64,000 nucleotides of DNA from Ashinkailepas kermadecensis (lineage: Eukaryota; Arthropoda; Thecostraca; Neolepadidae): contig JAOTOM010004133.1 in the NCBI GenBank assembly GCA_034440615.1, positions 46,001-110,000 on the forward strand. Direction: 5' to 3'. How positions within the stretch are numbered: the first letter of the stretch is position 1; each line of letters starts with the position of its first letter. Below are positions 34,090 through 45,520 of this stretch, piece after piece. The translations under genes and the position numbers were made by a program. The notes beneath the pieces were generated by a model. That model was not told the origin of the DNA. It did not search any database and saw only the letters and a program-made list of their open reading frames with translations.

Positions 34090-34450
34090 ACAATTTCTCC
34101 AAGCGCCCGGGGTCCTCTCCGTCAAGGCAGGGCCCTCCTTAATGATCCAGAGCCTCCTCTGTCAGGCCGGAGGCCCTATTTCAACAGTTTGGGTTCCTCC
34201 ATCAGGCCAGGGGCCTTGTACGGCTTGGGCTCCGTCCGTCGTCCAAATGGCCTTTTCTGACAGCCAAAGGCCCTCTTCGGCAACTAGGACCCCCTCCGTC
34301 ATTTCATGGGCCCTCTTTGACGACCCAGGGCCTTTTCCGACAAGCCGGAGGGCCCTTTTCAAACGCTTGGACCTTGTCCACCAGATCAGGGGTCTTTTCT
34401 CGGCTTGGGCTCCACCAACAGCCCGGCCCGGCCGATTTAGAAGCTCAACC
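34090..34450 (+). repeat. Degenerate tandem array, GGGCCCTC unit
   Basis: About fifteen diverged units of 21-24 bp built on GGGCCCTCYTCCGNCA, for example at 34128, 34165, 34210, 34270, 34307, 34327 and 34350. The same unit type makes up 39.4-43.66 kb. The 166-codon plus-strand reading frame through it is a by-product of the repeat. Confidence 0.65.
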
Positions 34451-34579
34451 TGCGAAAAGCTTCAATTGTGGCAAAGTTTGCACTCTCCAAGTGAGCATTT
34501 GTAACAAAAACGCTATTTTTATATTTGCAACATGTCAAGCAAACGTATGGTCCTTCCATCCTATCAAATAAAAAAAAAC

Positions 34580-34950
34580 ATTTTCACGGGCATCGAGGTC
34601 ACCGGAGGTCACATGACCTGAGGTCATGAGATAACCTTTTAATCATTTATCACATATATAAATATTGTCCGAATTGGATTCTTTTGACCTTTCCGAAGTC
34701 AAAAATGTCTGGATATTTATATTTTAAATGATATTTAACATAGTTATCGGCCACCGAACATAACCATGCAGTGACCTTTCAGAAATTCCCTAGGCTATAA
34801 CACCTAAACCGTTGACCTGATCGAGGTAAAATTTGCACATGTGGATTCAGAGCATAGGATAATCCCATACAACAATTTTGGTCCAGATCTGAGAGATGAC
34901 GGTGCCGAGCCCTTGTCGATATGTCGTGGAAATTCCCGACCTCTTACAAG
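34580..34950 (+). repeat. Copy of the 4.7-5.4 kb dispersed repeat
   Basis: ACCGTTGACCTGATC at 34807, TGGATTCAGAGCATAGGATA and GAGCCCTTGTCGATATGTCG (34906) match the order at 5230, 5265 and 5340 in the same orientation. It is preceded by GGTCACATGACCTGAGGTCA, a near-palindromic block at about 34606. Confidence 0.55.
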
Positions 34951-34989
34951 TAAGAGATGGAATGCAAAATTATGAGGAGGAATTTGCAA

Positions 34990-37750
34990 CAGGAAATGGA
35001 AGTTTTCCTACCTACATGATATACAAGCATATGATATATCATATATAGCATATGATAGCATGTGCTATGATATGATGGGACAGATAGCATACAATAATGA
35101 AAAATAAGCAAATAAACGTATCATGAGCACGGGCCTAAAACAGGTGATGGAAGGTTGTATGTTACATGACAAAAATGAAAATATATAATTACCTACAAAC
35201 GAAATGAACACAGGCAGAAAGAAACATGCACCGTGTGCAAGGATAGCGATAGCATTTACCATTTGTACCCCATAATTACTTTTTCTTACCAAATAATTGA
35301 CAAACCTGCATGACTTTGGAATACATGGCACGTATCACCAAACCAAAACCTTGGTATCCTTTCAAAATATTGAGCAATGTACCTTAGGTAAAGATTGAAA
35401 TATTCTGTGTCAGGCAATTCCTCCTTCAGACTGCTCCTCAGCCTCAAATCGGACATCCTCCAGCCAAAACCCTTAGTTTCAGAGCTGCATATGAAGGTGA
35501 AAATTGGTACATTTATGGCGCCCCTGGCCCTTTGACCAATGCTTCAAGCGAAACAAAAGCTCAAACAGACTAAATACCACTGATTCAGATTTTCTCGTGA
35601 TTTAGAGTACATAACTTGGCAATGCAATGGAGAACTACATGCTTCACTTGATCCAAAACGCATAAGTTACTTCCGTTTAAATGTCCCCTGAAACAAAGAA
35701 ATGGAGGAATAGATGTTTTAAATTAATTCCTTACCGCTACAGGGCTTCATGCAGCAGGATCACGGTACCCTAGCTTCTCCAAAAAGCGTAAATTGGCTGA
35801 AACCAAACGACGCGCTACTCTCCAACGCGAGAATGTGCCTCTGGAATCAAACCATATCCTAGTCAGGATTAGCTTCGGCCTCCCATCGCTAGGTGGCAAT
35901 AGCCCGTCCTTGGTCGCCGATTCCGGGGAGTTTCCTATCCGTGTACTAATCCGTGGTACGGTGGAGCGGCAGTGTGGTGAGGCAGCCGATCACGACTTCA
36001 TTTGATCTTAAAAGCCTAGGGTCATGAAATTTGTACTGAGCGAGATCACTACATCCACAATCTACCCTCAAAATTGTGTCAGTAGTTCCCGGAATCTTAG
36101 GGGCAGGGGCCGAATCCCCCCCCCCCCATCCTGTGCGTGTTATGTGAGAGGCCCTTCGGCTTTCGTGTTAATCGACCCTGTCCTGAATTATGTTTGCATG
36201 CTAGATTCAGGCCACTTAGTCTGCTGATAGGATAAATTTGCAATTGATGTGATGCTGAAGATCAAGATAAAAATAACATCACACGTCTGGAAGACCAGGT
36301 TATCACTTAAGGGGTATAAAATTATCCGACTCAATAGAAAGCCCAACAAAAGAACAGCGAAAGCAATTTTCGAAACGTTCCGTTCTATCAGTGTGCAAGA
36401 GTTGTCTAACCACATTTCCGTCGTTGCTCATATATCGACGAATAATATACGAGCCAACCAACACACATGCGCGATGGCGAAAAATTAATATATTATTCAT
36501 GTTAACATTTGTGGGCAAGACACACAGAAATGCTCTCGGGTCCACAGAAATACTCCCAGGTACAGAAATACAATCATGGCTCCGGTCATACAACCATGCA
36601 TTACACAGACTGAGACAGTGGAGCGGACTGCGTTCGGACATTCAACATAAAATGTGGAGTTCTTAGATGTCACTTTTTAATCGATTTGAGGTCATATTGA
36701 TTTGTTCTTTCTTGATGGTGAAGAATATAAATATTTAATCCATATAAAGTACAGTTGCAAGTTAAATCCACCTAGCGTCTTCACGCCAGTTCATCTCATA
36801 CCAATATTACATGGAAAGAGGCCGAGTTCAAGATATCTTCAAAATCCAAGCAAGCAAGACCAAGTGGGTTTTAGCATTTGTATCACTGCGTCCGCTCGGA
36901 AAGCTCGCTCACTCTGTCTGAACAGCCAGTGTAAACTGGTAAGGTGAATGCTGCTCGGGAAACGTCTGTGGACGAATACATGCCAAGTATTGCTATATCT
37001 GGTAATCTAAATCAAATCAGGCAAATCCTGGTTTTTAAATTCTAGTTACTTGTCATGAAAATATAAAGATGTGATGGCTGTTGCAAAATTCCCTGAAGAA
37101 GAAAATAATAGAAAGAAAATAATTCAACGCCTTCACGCCTTTAATAATCTGAGGGCACATAGCACACAACTCAGAAGTATTTAGGAACGACACCGTCATT
37201 TTCCATCTGCCGCGGTGTCCCACTAACCGCCAGACTACAACACCAATGTGTACAAATGCGTATGTGTGACCACATCACACCCCTGAAACCGATCACATTA
37301 CACCCCCTGTAGCCTCAACCCCGTTACCAGTACCAGCACCCTACTAATAAGGGAATGCATGTGGCGGAATGAAGCACCCGTCGTGAGCGATGTAAAAGGG
37401 AGCTTGATCCATGACTTGTAGCGTTTCTAAACTCAAGTAGCAGAGCAAACGTCGAAATTGAATTGGGCCCGTCGTCACCAACGTCAAACTAAAACCTTGC
37501 AGATGCACACTTGCTGCCCGTATTATCACAGACGTACACTTGCTACGTGGACTATCAATGTTGAGGTCGTGTTGAGGGTGTGAGACTGTACAACTATATA
37601 GGAAAAAAGTCGGTGCACATGGCCAGGGGAAAAGCAATGCTGGGAGCAAATCCTGGCCACATGCGAGCAAGCGTGGTTTCTGCGAACGCGAAGGCCGGAA
37701 TAACAGCAGGTAAGTGCAGTACAAGGCATCAAATGTGCACCACTATCTGG
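34990..37750. other. Non-coding stretch, no gene seen
   Basis: AT-rich with a palindromic ATATG/CATAT patch at 35015-35075 and a C13 run at about 36117-36130 that resembles the G-run of the 9.84-kb repeat. Reading frames are below 130 codons and none has recognisable domains. Confidence 0.4.
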
Positions 37751-37754
37751 CTGC

Positions 37755-37850
37755 AGTGGCGTCGCCACGAAATTCTTCCAGGGGGGGGGGGCAATGTTGG
37801 AAGGGGCCTCCTGTTCCCCGAAAGGGGCCTCCTATTTTTCAGGCTCTTGG
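37755..37850 (+). repeat. Fragment of a hAT-like end with G-run
   Basis: CAGTGGCGTCGCCACGAAATT followed by CCAGG and eleven G is the form commonly seen at the ends of hAT-like short elements in animals. Two GGGGCCTCCT units follow, as in the 21-bp array. The other end is not found. Confidence 0.4.
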
Positions 37851-37989
37851 TATCGTTCAAGAATGGAAAACATGATTTCATATTGATGTCTTGTTTGTTC
37901 TTGGCATGGTGCATCATTTACGCAAAACGCAATAGCAATAATCATTTTTCGCTGAGAACTGAGCCATGCCAGAGTATAAATAAGTAAAT

Positions 37990-39430
37990 GTGGATAAATA
38001 CCTAAGTGCCAAAACAAACCAATGTCTTAATGCTTTCTCGACCAGAAGAATCTTCCCGTTCGCCTCTAGATTCCAGCGAGCTGGCGGGGCTGGTGCTGAA
38101 CATTTCTTAAAGATATCTCCCATTGATCAACCTAACTCTTGTCCACCGTCTAACTGAATTGCTGATTCCACTACTTAGTATTCCCACCGCTTGTGTCTAA
38201 GTAAGTTTAAGATCTTCCTCAGTCCTGGACATAATTTCAGGTCAACGAAGTGGATTGAATTGGTTTTCCTATCGCCATTTTAGGGATTTATTTATTTTTA
38301 TAACATTTGGTGCTGGCTGTAAGGCACCTGGCACACAAGCTAAAATAATAAATCCTCAGCGAATAAATTCACGGCAAGAACAGGCATTGAACACTAGTGC
38401 ATGAATGACAATGCAACAATGCAGCAATGGCAATGCAGAAATATTGCAAAACTTTCAAATTCCACGCCGCCACGCCCATGGTTTTCGCTGTGCTGCACTG
38501 TTTTGTCAATGAATGTCGTTGAGAAGGTATTGAAGCTGGGAAGCTCTGATCATGCAGGCTGCAATCACAGAAGACAAGTTTGTAGGAAGAAAATGCATTT
38601 ATGAACATCATTCCTCCCAATTTGTATGGGGTATCGGTGTTGTTTTGTATGCTTGGGAGGGGGAATTTGCACCCTCAATGTTGGCTTTGCCCCATATTTC
38701 TGAAAATTATTGGGAGACCAGTATGATGATGAATTGGAGTTTAGGGGCGCGTCGACTGCCAAGGTCATTTTGCGCCCATAACTGTGCGGGAGACCAGTGG
38801 CCTACTTATCAAGAGGGAGGGTGGGAAACGTATTTGGAGGGTCCACCTACCCCATTAAAAAACGTTCTCGGATTTGGACCACTATTTTGTCAAAGGGGAC
38901 CTTTTTAAATAAAAGAATTGGTGATCAACTGAATTGTCATATGGAGGGGCCTAATCTACCACTATCGCTTCTGATTCGTCGGATTTTAACCCTAACTCCC
39001 CCACACTGTTAGAATGTTTTCTTTTAGTATTCTTTGATAAGTCACCTCACACTGCTGAAATTACATCTATACAAATCACTTTAAAATGTACAATTTCCCA
39101 ATTTCAGACATTTCAGTTCATAGCGCCCGGTCGCCACGACGCCAATGTTCGTGCACATACACACCCATCTTGCGCATTCGGCGCATTCGCCACACTTCGT
39201 GCGATGCTACGGTTTCTGCTAGGCCTGCTACATTTTGTTAATTGCTGCCACATGATAGACTTCCGCCATATTTGACGTGATGGGATGCTTCGTATGGACG
39301 TTCGCTGCGAAAATTTGATTAATTAAATTCGATCATTTCCATTAAATCCATCATATTTCCAACATTTTATGGTGGTTAAGAAATGGGGATGCCCGCTGAG
39401 CTTTGATGCATCTCATATCTTGGATTAAAT
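37990..39430. other. Non-coding stretch, no gene seen
   Basis: Mixed composition, with CAATGCAGCAATGGCAATGC-type imperfect repeats at 38410-38440 and a reverse-strand copy of the GCAGTCGACGCGCCCCTAAA motif at 38737-38757 that recurs near 59.1, 60.6 and 60.9 kb. Nothing coding is recognised. Confidence 0.4.
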
Positions 39431-39439
39431 ATGCTCCCA

Positions 39440-42400
39440 GATTGGCTACCGGACCGAGGCCCTGCCTCAGTGTTCTTTTTTGGACCCGTTTCGCCTTTTT
39501 CCGTCTACGGATGTGTCTTAGGGCTTCAATCCATTTTTGTTAGGAGCCCAACACATTTTCGAAACCCCTGCTCGTTTTAGGGTTTTGTTGCTTTTTTGTG
39601 CACCGATGACTTTTTTTTAGCTGTCGCCCCGCTTTCAAAGATCCCGATGTGTGTATTTAGTGCTCGATCTTTTTGGTCGTTTTGGAACCATGCTGCTTTT
39701 TGCGGCCCCAGCCTCTTTTTCAGGCCCTTGTACAGTCGCATGGCCCCTGTGTGCCTTGAGAGCCTCAGGTTTATTTTTTTAGAACTCCCGGTATGTTTAT
39801 TTAAGGCTGCAACGCATGTTTTATGGCCCTGTCGCTTTTTGCGAAACTGTGCGCTTTGGAGGGCCAGTTGCACTTTCGGCCCCCGTTGTGCTCTTAGGGT
39901 CCCGCTGCGTTTATTTGGGGCTCCTGACGCACATTTGTGGGGCCCGAGTGCAATTTTGTGGCTTTGGTGCGATTTGTCTGGGTCCCAGCGCGACTTATCG
40001 CGCCCAGGCGCGTGGTTCCGGGGACCCAATGCTAGTTTCCATGGGCTCAACAGCGATTTTTGTGGATCTCTTCTGAATTTTCTTTAAAGTCCGAATCCCG
40101 GCATGATTTTTCGAGCCACTGGCGCCATGTTTTTGTATCTCACCTCTATATTTTTCGAGCTCCGGTATGTTTTTCTGGACCGTACGCGATTTGTGAAGGC
40201 ATCTGATGATAGGTTTGGTGCTCCAGAGCCATTTTCCTGATCCGGACAGTTATTTTTGGGAATCTCTTCTTATTTTGGAAGGCTCCGGATTGATTTTTTT
40301 TGGGGGATACCGATGCGATTTTTGGGGTCACACTGTGCTTATGTGGGGCCCTAGGGGCCAGTTTTTGGGAGACCCGACGTGAATGTTTGATGCCCAGACG
40401 AAATTTTTGGGACTACCGATGGGTTGGTTATAGGTTGGTTATTGGTTTTACGACACGTCGACCGTTGAGTCATATAGCGTCGCCAATCTCTCACGCCGAT
40501 TGGTCGCGGGCGAAGAGTGGCGACAGGTGAGACTCGAACCCACAATCTTTCGATTGTGAGACGAGCATCTTACCCCTAGGCCACTCGTCCCCGGGGACTA
40601 CCGATGGTAATTGTGGGTCCCGAACGCGATATTTGGGGAACCGGTTCGAGTTTGCGGGGCGCTTTGTACTTAGCTGTGACCCCAACGCGATCTTGGCGGT
40701 TCCTGTTGCAGATTTTCGGGCCACGGGGCGAGTTTTCTGGGCCCGCCGTATTTAATTGGAGCCACCTGCACGAATTCTGGTGGACCGACGTGAATTTGTG
40801 TGGCCCCAGCGCGACTTTTTGGGATCCCAGCACGATTATTGGGAGCTTATCCCTCTTAGGAGAGAGGGGACAATTGCCCCTTTGATATGCCACTACGGCC
40901 ACCGAAGGGTTTTTTTTTCAGCCGATGGCCCCTTTCGGAGTGTAAAAGCCCTCTGGGTAATTTTTTCCGGACCTGTTCTTAATTTGCCGGTGCTGGGGTC
41001 GATTCGATCGAGTCTCGGTGTGAACTTTTTGGACATCGAGTTATCTCTTTTTAAAGGTCCTTATATGATATTTTTGGGTCCTGGCACGATTCTTTGGTCT
41101 CCCGGTGCGATTTTTTCCTCTCCATGCCCTGACACGTTTTTTGATCGTAATGACAAATCGGGTCAGTCCCTCAAAAACCCTGACGGGTTTTTGAGGGACT
41201 AACCCGATTTTTGAGGCCGTAGAGTGACATTCCGGTTGATAATTTATTTGTTAGGGCAGCTGCAACTTTTGGAGCCTGGCGCGACCTTTTGGGCCCCCAG
41301 CGTGATTTTCAAGGGCTGCGACGCGACTTTTTTAGTCCAATGCAATCCTTTGTGACCCGACGTCATTTGCTTGGATCCCTAGGGTGAGTTTTAGCGACCT
41401 CGACATTTTTTGGGCGTCCAACACGTTTTGGAGGCTTCTGGCGTCATTGTGAGGGCCCCATAGTGATTATCCATGTCCGGATTGTTTTTCGTCGCCCCGG
41501 CTTAATTTCTGTCCCAATGAGACTGTTAGGGAACGGTACGACCTGTGGTGCCCCTAGCGTGATTTTCATGGTCCGGGTGTTACTTTTTGGTATCCCCAGG
41601 CTCAGCGTGATTTTCAGGGGTCCCGGCCGGCTCTTTTTGGGACCATGTCGTGATTTTCAAGTACCCCGGCACGACTCCAACAATTTCTTAGGGACTTCTT
41701 GCAAATTATAGGCCTCCTCTCGCGTCTTAGGGGTCTCGTCCCATTTCCTGGAGCCTCTTTACCGGTTTTGGATGTCTTCTCGTGTCCTACCCTCCTCCAT
41801 GTTCAATGGCCCCCTCTCCCGTCTTGGAGGGCCTCCTCCTACACCCTGGGGCCCCTTTAACATGGCATGGGCCTCCTCTCATGTTCCATGGGCATCCTCT
41901 GCCAAATTAGTGGCCTCCTGCCACGCCTCGTGGGCCTCCTCCTTTGTCCTGGCAAAGCCTACCCGTCTTGGAGGCATCTTCAATTTTGGAATCCTCACCT
42001 CCTTCCATACCTGCTACCACTCACATCTTAAGGGCCTCCTCTCATTTCCTGGGAACTCATTCCGGTCTTCGGGGCCTCATTCGGCCCTGGAGACCTCCTA
42101 TTCCGTCTTGAGGGATTCCTCTCGAGTCCGGCAGGGGCCTCCTTTTCTCTTCTGGAGATCTTTTTCAAATTAGGGGCCTCCTCTCACGTCTTGGGGGTCT
42201 CCTGCTCTGCGTTTTGATTCGATCTTTGCCAATTTTAAGGGTGGCCTCTTATCTCCTGGTGGACTCCTCTTCTCTCCCAGGTTCCTCCTCTTCCAAATTA
42301 TAAGCAATCTTTCCTATCTCACTTCCCTTGTCATTTCCTGGGGACCTTCTTATCCGTCTTGGAGCATTCTTTCTCGCGTGGAAGTCATCCATCTTATCTA

Positions 42401-42639
42401 ATGGCCTTTCTCTCCTATTTTAGGGGCCTCCTCGCTCATCATGGGGTCTCATTTCCAATCTTGTGTCGTCCTCTTCCGAATTAGGTGTCTCCTGCCACGT
42501 TTCTGGATCATCATTTTCTATATTGGTGGAACCTTACCGTTTTGGGGCCTGTTTTTGCGTCTCAGAAACCTCATTTCATATCCACTGGCTTTATCTTCCG
42601 TCTTAGGGCCTCCTCTCATTTTCTGGGGTCTCTTTTCCC
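39440..42639 (+). repeat. Long degenerate tandem array, period about 21 bp
   Basis: The whole stretch is built of diverged units about 20-24 bp long. In 39.6-41.7 kb the unit is close to GGGNCCCNGCGCGATTTTTN (clear run at 39916, 39938, 39960, 39980, 40000, 40020, 40042). From 41.76 kb it drifts to GGGCCTCCTCTCRTNTCCTG. All long reading frames here, on both strands, are artefacts of the period and lack of stops. One SINE (40423-40593) interrupts it. Confidence 0.8.
40423..40593 (-). mobile_element. tRNA-derived SINE, family 2, copy 1
   Basis: 171 bp flanked by a perfect 14-bp duplication (40409-40422 and 40594-40607, GGGACTACCGATGG). On the minus strand the head GGGGACGAGTGGCCTAGGGG has box A-like and box B (GGTTCGAGTCT) promoter elements. 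The non-tRNA body reads CCAATCGGCGTGAGAGATTG and the tail ends in AACCAATAACC-type repeats. The perfect duplication inside the 21-bp array shows a recent insertion. Confidence 0.92.
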
Positions 42640-43066
42640 GCATTGGGCCTACTTTGCAATCCTGGGCCTCCTTTGCAATCCTGGGGCCTCCTTTGCAATC
42701 ATTGGGGCCTCCTTTGCAATCATGGGGGTCTCCTTTGTAATCATGGGGGCCTCCTTTGCAAACCTGGGGCCTCCTCTGCAATCATGGGGGCGTCCTTTGC
42801 AATCATGGGGCCTCCTTTGCAATCCTGGGGCCTTCTTTGCAAACCTGGGACCTATTTTGCAATCATGGGGCCTCCTCTGCAATCATGGGGCCTCCTTTGC
42901 AATCCTGTGGGCCTCCTTTGCAATCCTGTGGGCCTCCTTTGCAATAATGGGGGCCTCCTTTGCAATCACGGGGGCCTCCTTTGCAATCCTGGGGCCTCCT
43001 TTGCAGTCCTGGGGGCCTCCTTCGCAATCCTGGGGCATCCTTTGCAATCTTTGGGGCCTCCGTGCC
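42640..43066 (+). repeat. Homogeneous minisatellite core, about 20 units of 21-22 bp
   Basis: Unit GGGGCCTCCTTTGCAATCCTG repeats with only 1-3 changes per unit (alternating CATG/CCTG). It is far more uniform than the flanking array, so it amplified more recently. Repetitive frames on both strands are not genes. Confidence 0.95.
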
Positions 43067-43660
43067 AATTGTCGGCACTCTCTTGATTTCTGGGGACTCC
43101 TTCCTCTCCTAGGCGACTCCTTTTTCCTTTAGGCCTCATCACCTGTGTTTGGAGCCTCATTATCCTCTTAGCAGGGTGCTTTTGTGTCATTGTCCCAAAT
43201 CTTCTCTCCTGGGGTCCTCTCCTTCCAAAATATGGGCCTCATCTGGCTGGTCTCAGTGACCTCTCATTCCTGCGGAGACCTTCTTACCCATCTTGGGGCT
43301 CCCTCTTGCGTCCGGATAAATATCTCCTATCATTCCTTATTTTATATTGTAGGGGCCTCCTCTTGCATCTTGGAGGCCTCGTTTTCCAAATTAAGAATAT
43401 CCTGCCACCAATCGGAAGCCTTCTTGTCTAACCTGTGTGGCTTCCTGCCCGTCTCGGTGGCATCCTTTTCGTCCTGGGCCTCCTCCAAATATCTGTCCTA
43501 CGTCGCTTATTAGAACCTGATTAGATTTCGCGGGAGCTTCGTTGCCAGTCTTGCGGCCTCCTTGACAGCATGATGTTCTGTGTCATCGGCCTCCTTGCTC
43601 ACCTTCTTTCCTGTGCATTTCCGGATAGGGGCCTCCTCAAATTTCAGGGGGGGACAGCGC
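43067..43660 (+). repeat. Degenerate tail of the 21-bp array
   Basis: Same unit style (GGGGCCTCC, TCCTGNNGACTCCTT) with increasing divergence, ending near CTTCAAATTTCAGGGGGG at 43635-43660. Confidence 0.65.
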
Positions 43661-43844
43661 CCCCAGTCTCACGGCAGGAGGGGCGACTGCCCCCTCTGCC
43701 CCCACCCGGTGGCGGTGGCGACGCCCCTGTCTGGCTCTGGTTCGCTGAAGTTTGGGCATCTGGTGTAGCCCCGGGAAAAAGACGAGGATGTGAAAAAAAA
43801 GGAATTGTCAAAACCCAACATTTTGATGTCCGCGGCGCGGCGGC

Positions 43845-44600
43845 CCTGTTGGCGCCAGGGGGATTCAGGAATTGTCATGGGGGCACTTGTCTGAAAGGGG
43901 CCATTTCTTTGGAGGGGCGCCACTACAAAAGTACTTGGAGGCAGGGGTGGACACAGGAGTGGCATTGAAGGCACATGTGCCGACATGGAAGTTGGCGCCC
44001 CTTCGGCCGGGAAAATACTCCACTCCGGGAAAGCTCGAGTACATCCCAATCGAATTGTCCAGTCAGACTTGCCCTCTCAGAGGAAAATGTGCCCTTTTGG
44101 TGCGCTCGAATGCATCGCCATCGAATTATTCAGCCAGAGACGCTCCTTGGAAGGAAAAGACCCCATCCAATGTGTTCGAGTGAACCCCCGAATTGTTCAG
44201 CCAGATGCGCACTTTGGAAGGTAAGGGTGCCCCTCTGGGAAGGACCGAGTGCACCCCATCGGTCAAATTTTTCAGCTAGAGGCGCCACTCCAGAGACTAA
44301 TTTCCCCTCATGGCAATTTCTGAACTCGCTCCTGCCTGATGGGGTGTCTTTTCCTTCCGAGGGGAGCCTCTGGCCGAAAAAAAATCGAGCGGTGTCCATT
44401 CGAGCAAACTGAAGAGGCGTCTTTTCATCTCGGAGGGGCGCTTCTGACGGAAAAAAATATAGGGGGTTCACTCGAGCCTTCCCGGATGAGTGCCTTTCCA
44501 GGCCGGAGGAGCGGCCACCTTCCATAGGAGAGAGGCACATGCCCCAGTTCCCCCCCCCCCCCCCGCCCTCCCACACCCTGTATCTGCCCCTTACTCCTGC
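43845..44600 (+). repeat. G-rich dispersed element with internal units of about 70 bp
   Basis: It starts near CAGGGGGATTCAGGAATTGT (43856) and GGGGGCACTTGTCTG (43880), as at 56047. From 43990 to 44500 six or seven units of about 70 bp occur: CTCGAGTACATCCCAATCGA (44032), CTCGAATGCATCGCCATCGA (44103), TTCGAGTGAACCCCCGAAT (44173), CCGAGTGCACCCCATCGG (44245), and weaker ones at 44400 and 44475. Each holds TTCAGCCAGAGNCGC and GGAAGGAAAA. It ends near ATCTGCCCCTT (44582) after a C17 run. The reading frames in both strands are repeat-driven. Confidence 0.68.
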
Positions 44601-44674
44601 ATCTGCAAACCAGCAGCTGGCCGCGTTCAGGTGAGCAGCTTTTCCTTTTTTCCGGAGAAGACAGACCTCTAGCC

Positions 44675-45275
44675 GACGCAGACGAACTGTGCGTTTCAGG
44701 TGGCTGGAATTCAAGAAGACAGCACCAAGTTCGACCTGCTGGTGGCAAGCCTTTCTGTGTCCATCACCACGTAGGTGCGGATATTATGACGTCCAAGACG
44801 CCCAGTTTCATGACCCTCATTGATGCCCTGAGGCGTAGATTGGCGCAATCGCCAGCGGCCCTCCTGGAAGCCCTATTGCCCTGTCAGCAGCACGGAGACC
44901 AGAAGCCCTTCCAACTGCTCCTGTGGATGCATTCAGAGCTAGGTCCAACACGGGATGTTCTACACGTCCGTGAGCTCTTAAAGACCATTTCTTCAACGGC
45001 TGCCGCAGGCATGGGCATCATTATCGCTGCCGTCAGAGGAAGCTCCTCTGGACCAACGAATTACCGCAGCTGAAAGATTCTTGGAAGCCTTCAGACACCA
45101 AGGCTTCAGGCTTGGTGTCAGCAATGGCGGCAGGATGCTCAGCAGCGCAGACGGTGACAGTCGGCGCAGTGTCTCCAGACACCAGTACGCTGGCCACACT
45201 ACATGGTATAGTCGAGACGTCAACGGTGGCGGTTAGTCGCCTGGAAACCATCCTGGGTGACAGGTCACCAGAGTG
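44675..45275 (+). pseudogene. Gypsy/retroviral-type gag fragment
   Basis: The plus-strand frame reads VAGIQEDSTKFDLLVASLS (about 44700-44755), a stop, then after a frame change SFMTLIDALRRRLAQSP (about 44805), QQHGDQKPFQLLLWMHSELG (about 44886) and VRELLKTISS. The TKFDxxVxxL ... LGDxKPSxLLxxM ... pattern is that of capsid of metazoan LTR retrotransposons, where the second half usually reads RELFLxxLP. It then degrades. No zinc knuckle, pol or terminal repeat is visible nearby. This is a different gag type from the one at 16.7-17.4 kb. Confidence 0.55.
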
Positions 45276-45379
45276 AACGAACGGACGTCACTAGTTCCAA
45301 AGCCATCGGTGGGACCATCGGCGCTCTCGCTCCAATACAGTCCTCAGTTCTATGCTTTTTGCTGCATGCCCACTTTCAC

Positions 45380-45520
45380 TTCATATGGGGGGGGGGCATT
45401 TTCACTATTGAAGGGACAAAATTGAACATTGGGGGGCACATGCCTCTCCAAAAGTATATAAAGCAACACTACTGTATGGAAGGCACATCCCCTCAGTGCT
45501 CCCACCTTTGTACCCGCCTA
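45380..45520 (+). repeat. G-rich dispersed repeat fragment
   Basis: GGGGGGGGCATTTTCACTATTG and GGGGGGCACATGCCTCTCC resemble parts of the 43.85 and 56.05 kb elements. Ends not found. Confidence 0.4.

Noticed and set aside
34004..34504. 166-codon plus-strand frame
   Set aside because: Runs through the degenerate 21-24 bp array; no domain.
39577..40902. Frames of 100-163 codons on both strands
   Set aside because: Lie in the period-21 array and are interrupted by a SINE; compositional artefacts.
42640..43066. CRISPR array
   Set aside because: Units are contiguous without unique spacers and the window is eukaryotic.
42485..43132. Overlapping 147-215 codon frames on the plus strand and 60-90 codon frames on the minus strand with periodic sequence
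   Set aside because: They follow the 21-bp minisatellite; any unit length divisible by three without stops gives such frames on both strands. No start context or domain.
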